From: Actinomycetes bacterium
GTDB taxonomy: Bacteria > Actinomycetota > Thermoleophilia > Solirubrobacterales > Solirubrobacteraceae
Assembly: GCA_023404805.1 (NCBI GenBank)
Contig: JAEYAL010000208.1
Location: 1 to 5,739, forward strand
DNA: 5,739 nucleotides
Reading direction: 5' to 3'
Under the pieces are notes generated by a model that was not told where the DNA came from, ran no database searches, and saw nothing but the letters and a program-made list of their open reading frames with translations. The translations under genes were made by a program, and so were the position numbers. How positions within the stretch are numbered: the first letter of the stretch is position 1; each line of letters opens with the position of its first letter. Below, in pieces: positions 4,369-5,739 of the stretch.

Positions 4369-5739
4369 ATGACCGCTCGGCTCGTGATCGCTGGGACCAG
4401 CTCCGGTGCTGGGAAGACCTCGATCACGTGCGGGCTGATCGGGGCGCTGCGCGCTGCTGGGCACGTCGTGCAGGCGTGCAAGGTGGGGCCGGACTACATC
4501 GATCCGAGCTACCACGCCATGGCGTCCGGCCGCCCTGGGCGCAACCTCGACGCGTTCATCTCGGGACCCGAGCTGATCGGGCCGCTCGTGGCGCACGCGG
4601 CCGCGCCGGTCTCCACGCCCGTCGGCCCGGTCGCCGCCGCGCCGGATCCGGCCGCGGCGATGCGCCCGGCCGACATCGTCGTGATCGAAGGCGTCATGGG
4701 GCTGTTCGACGGCGCTTCGGGCCGCGGCGAACTGGCCTCGACGGCACACGTCGCCAAGCTCACCGGCAGCCCGGTCGTGCTGGTGGTCGACGCCACCGCG
4801 ATGTCGCGCTCAGCTGCCGCGGTGGTCCACGGGTTCCGCTCGTACGACCCAGATGTCCAGGTCGCGGGCGTGATCCTGAACCGGGTCGGGTCCGAGCACC
4901 ACGAGGCGCTGCTGCGCGACGCCATCGAGCCGCTCGGCGTCCCCGTCCTCGGCGCGGTGCGGCGGTCGGACCGGCTTGCGACCCCGGAGCGCCACCTCGG
5001 GCTCATCCCCGCGAGCGAACGCGAGGCCGCAGCGCGGCAGGCGCTGGCCGCGCTAGCCGAGGCCGTCGGCGAGCAGGTCGAGCTCGACGCGCTGATGCGG
5101 CTGGCGCGCAGCGCGCCGCCGCTCCACGCGACGCCGTGGACGCCGCGCGCCACCACCCCCCTGCCTACCGCAGGCAACGATATGTCCTCAAGCCATGATG
5201 GGCTGCGGATCGCGGTGGCTGCGGGGAACGCGTTCTCGTTCCACTACCGCGAGAACCTCGAGATGCTCGCCGCGCTCGGCGCGACGCTGGTGCCGTTCGA
5301 CCCGACGACCGACGCGGCGTTGCCGGGCGGCTCCAGCGCGCTGCTGCTGGCCGGCGGCTTCCCGGAGGTCTACGGCGAGGCGCTGGCCGCCAACCAGCCG
5401 CTGCGCACCAAAGTCGCAGCCGCCGTCCGCGCGGGCCTGCCGACGATCGCCGAGTGCGGCGGCCTGCTCTACCTCTGCGACCGCCTCGACGACCACGCGA
5501 TGTGCGGCGTCCTGCCTGGGTCGGCGCGGATGGCGGGCCGGCTGTCGCTCGGCTACCGCGAAGCGCGCGCCGAGACCAGCTCGCCGCTCGCCGCGGCAGG
5601 CGACGAGCTCCGCGGCCACGAGTTCCACTACTCGACCGTCGATCCGTCGGGCGGCGACGGGGCTGGCGGCGTCGGCGCCGCCTGGACGCTCCGCGCGCGC
5701 GGGCGCGAGCGCCGCGAGGGATTCGCCTCGGCGACGCTC
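4369..5739 (+). CDS. cobB: Cobyrinate a,c-diamide synthase, cut at the right edge
   Basis: Amidates the a and c carboxylates of (hydrogeno)cobyrinate using ATP and glutamine, in the cytoplasm, supplying the substrate line that CobO later adenosylates. The reading frame is open from the ATG at 4369 to the last base (457 codons, no stop). The N-terminal synthetase domain has the P-loop GTSSGAGKTS (9-18), KVGPDYIDPSYH (38-49) and IEGVMGLFDG (106-115), followed by PVVLVVDA, GVILNRVGS and PERHLGL. A proline/alanine/threonine-rich linker leads to the class I-like glutamine amidotransferase domain from about residue 280. That domain has GGFPEVYGE and the nucleophile cysteine C363 in AECGGLLYL, then GYREAR and GHEFHYSTVDP. 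The frame ends at REGFASATL. The family usually continues with ASYLHLHW, which carries the catalytic histidine, so about 20 residues are probably missing only because the window ends. Sequence alone cannot separate aerobic CobB from anaerobic CbiA use. Confidence 0.95.
   Translation, partial: MTARLVIAGTSSGAGKTSITCGLIGALRAAGHVVQACKVGPDYIDPSYHAMASGRPGRNLDAFISGPELIGPLVAHAAAPVSTPVGPVAAAPDPAAAMRPADIVVIEGVMGLFDGASGRGELASTAHVAKLTGSPVVLVVDATAMSRSAAAVVHGFRSYDPDVQVAGVILNRVGSEHHEALLRDAIEPLGVPVLGAVRRSDRLATPERHLGLIPASEREAAARQALAALAEAVGEQVELDALMRLARSAPPLHATPWTPRATTPLPTAGNDMSSSHDGLRIAVAAGNAFSFHYRENLEMLAALGATLVPFDPTTDAALPGGSSALLLAGGFPEVYGEALAANQPLRTKVAAAVRAGLPTIAECGGLLYLCDRLDDHAMCGVLPGSARMAGRLSLGYREARAETSSPLAAAGDELRGHEFHYSTVDPSGGDGAGGVGAAWTLRARGRERREGFASATL

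Noticed and set aside
4185..5198. Plus-strand reading frame of 337 codons overlapping cobB
   Set aside because: It is out of frame with the clear cobB motifs and extremely arginine-rich, so it is a shadow frame.
5188..5628. Minus-strand reading frame opposite the cobB amidotransferase domain
   Set aside because: Antisense to AECGG and GHEFH motif regions; no recognisable domain.

Overview
This is a GC-rich chromosomal stretch, apparently from a high-GC actinobacterium. The class Thermoleophilia (Solirubrobacter/Conexibacter/Patulibacter-like) is the best guess. CobO and CobB both have an actinobacterial flavour, and the paired secreted proteins at the left resemble, from memory, a family of Cys-containing beta-rich exported proteins ending in a 'DxVxVDPYRR' motif that is common in that class. 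The taxonomic call is inference.

Layout. Positions 42-1906 (minus strand) hold two tandem paralogous genes for exported proteins, with start codons at 818 and 1906. They share a 212-residue region of equal length. They differ mainly in a threonine-rich linker that only the 1906 copy has. Both carry related upstream DNA: a CTTGACTG box, a GTATGTA(A/G)CG box and a CGGAG element able to pair with the ribosome binding site. Positions 2090-3327 (plus strand) hold cobO (corrinoid adenosyltransferase) and an elaA-like GNAT acetyltransferase, overlapping by GTGA and so probably translationally coupled. A GC-rich hairpin at 3336-3357 separates them from a convergent minus-strand gene (3389-4111). That gene encodes a Sec-exported protein of a widespread uncharacterised 'WW...NP...TG' family, here without any cysteine. 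After a 257-base divergent intergenic region with several inverted repeats, cobB (cobyrinate a,c-diamide synthase) starts at 4369 and runs off the right edge, probably lacking only about 20 C-terminal residues.

How it fits together. CobB and CobO act near one another in cobalamin synthesis: amidation of the a and c side chains, then, after cobalt reduction, adenosylation. The two genes are split by an acetyltransferase and a reverse-oriented exported protein, so the cob cluster is interrupted here. No cobalamin riboswitch is visible ahead of either. Both cob genes lack a Shine-Dalgarno sequence and have a TANNNT hexamer 6-7 bases before the ATG, which fits leaderless transcripts. The exported-protein genes have clear Shine-Dalgarno sites.

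I found no tRNA, rRNA, CRISPR, insertion sequence or phage gene. Nothing in the window proves a new system. The most unusual material is the exported paralog pair with its shared regulatory DNA and possible ribosome-binding-site-masking helix.
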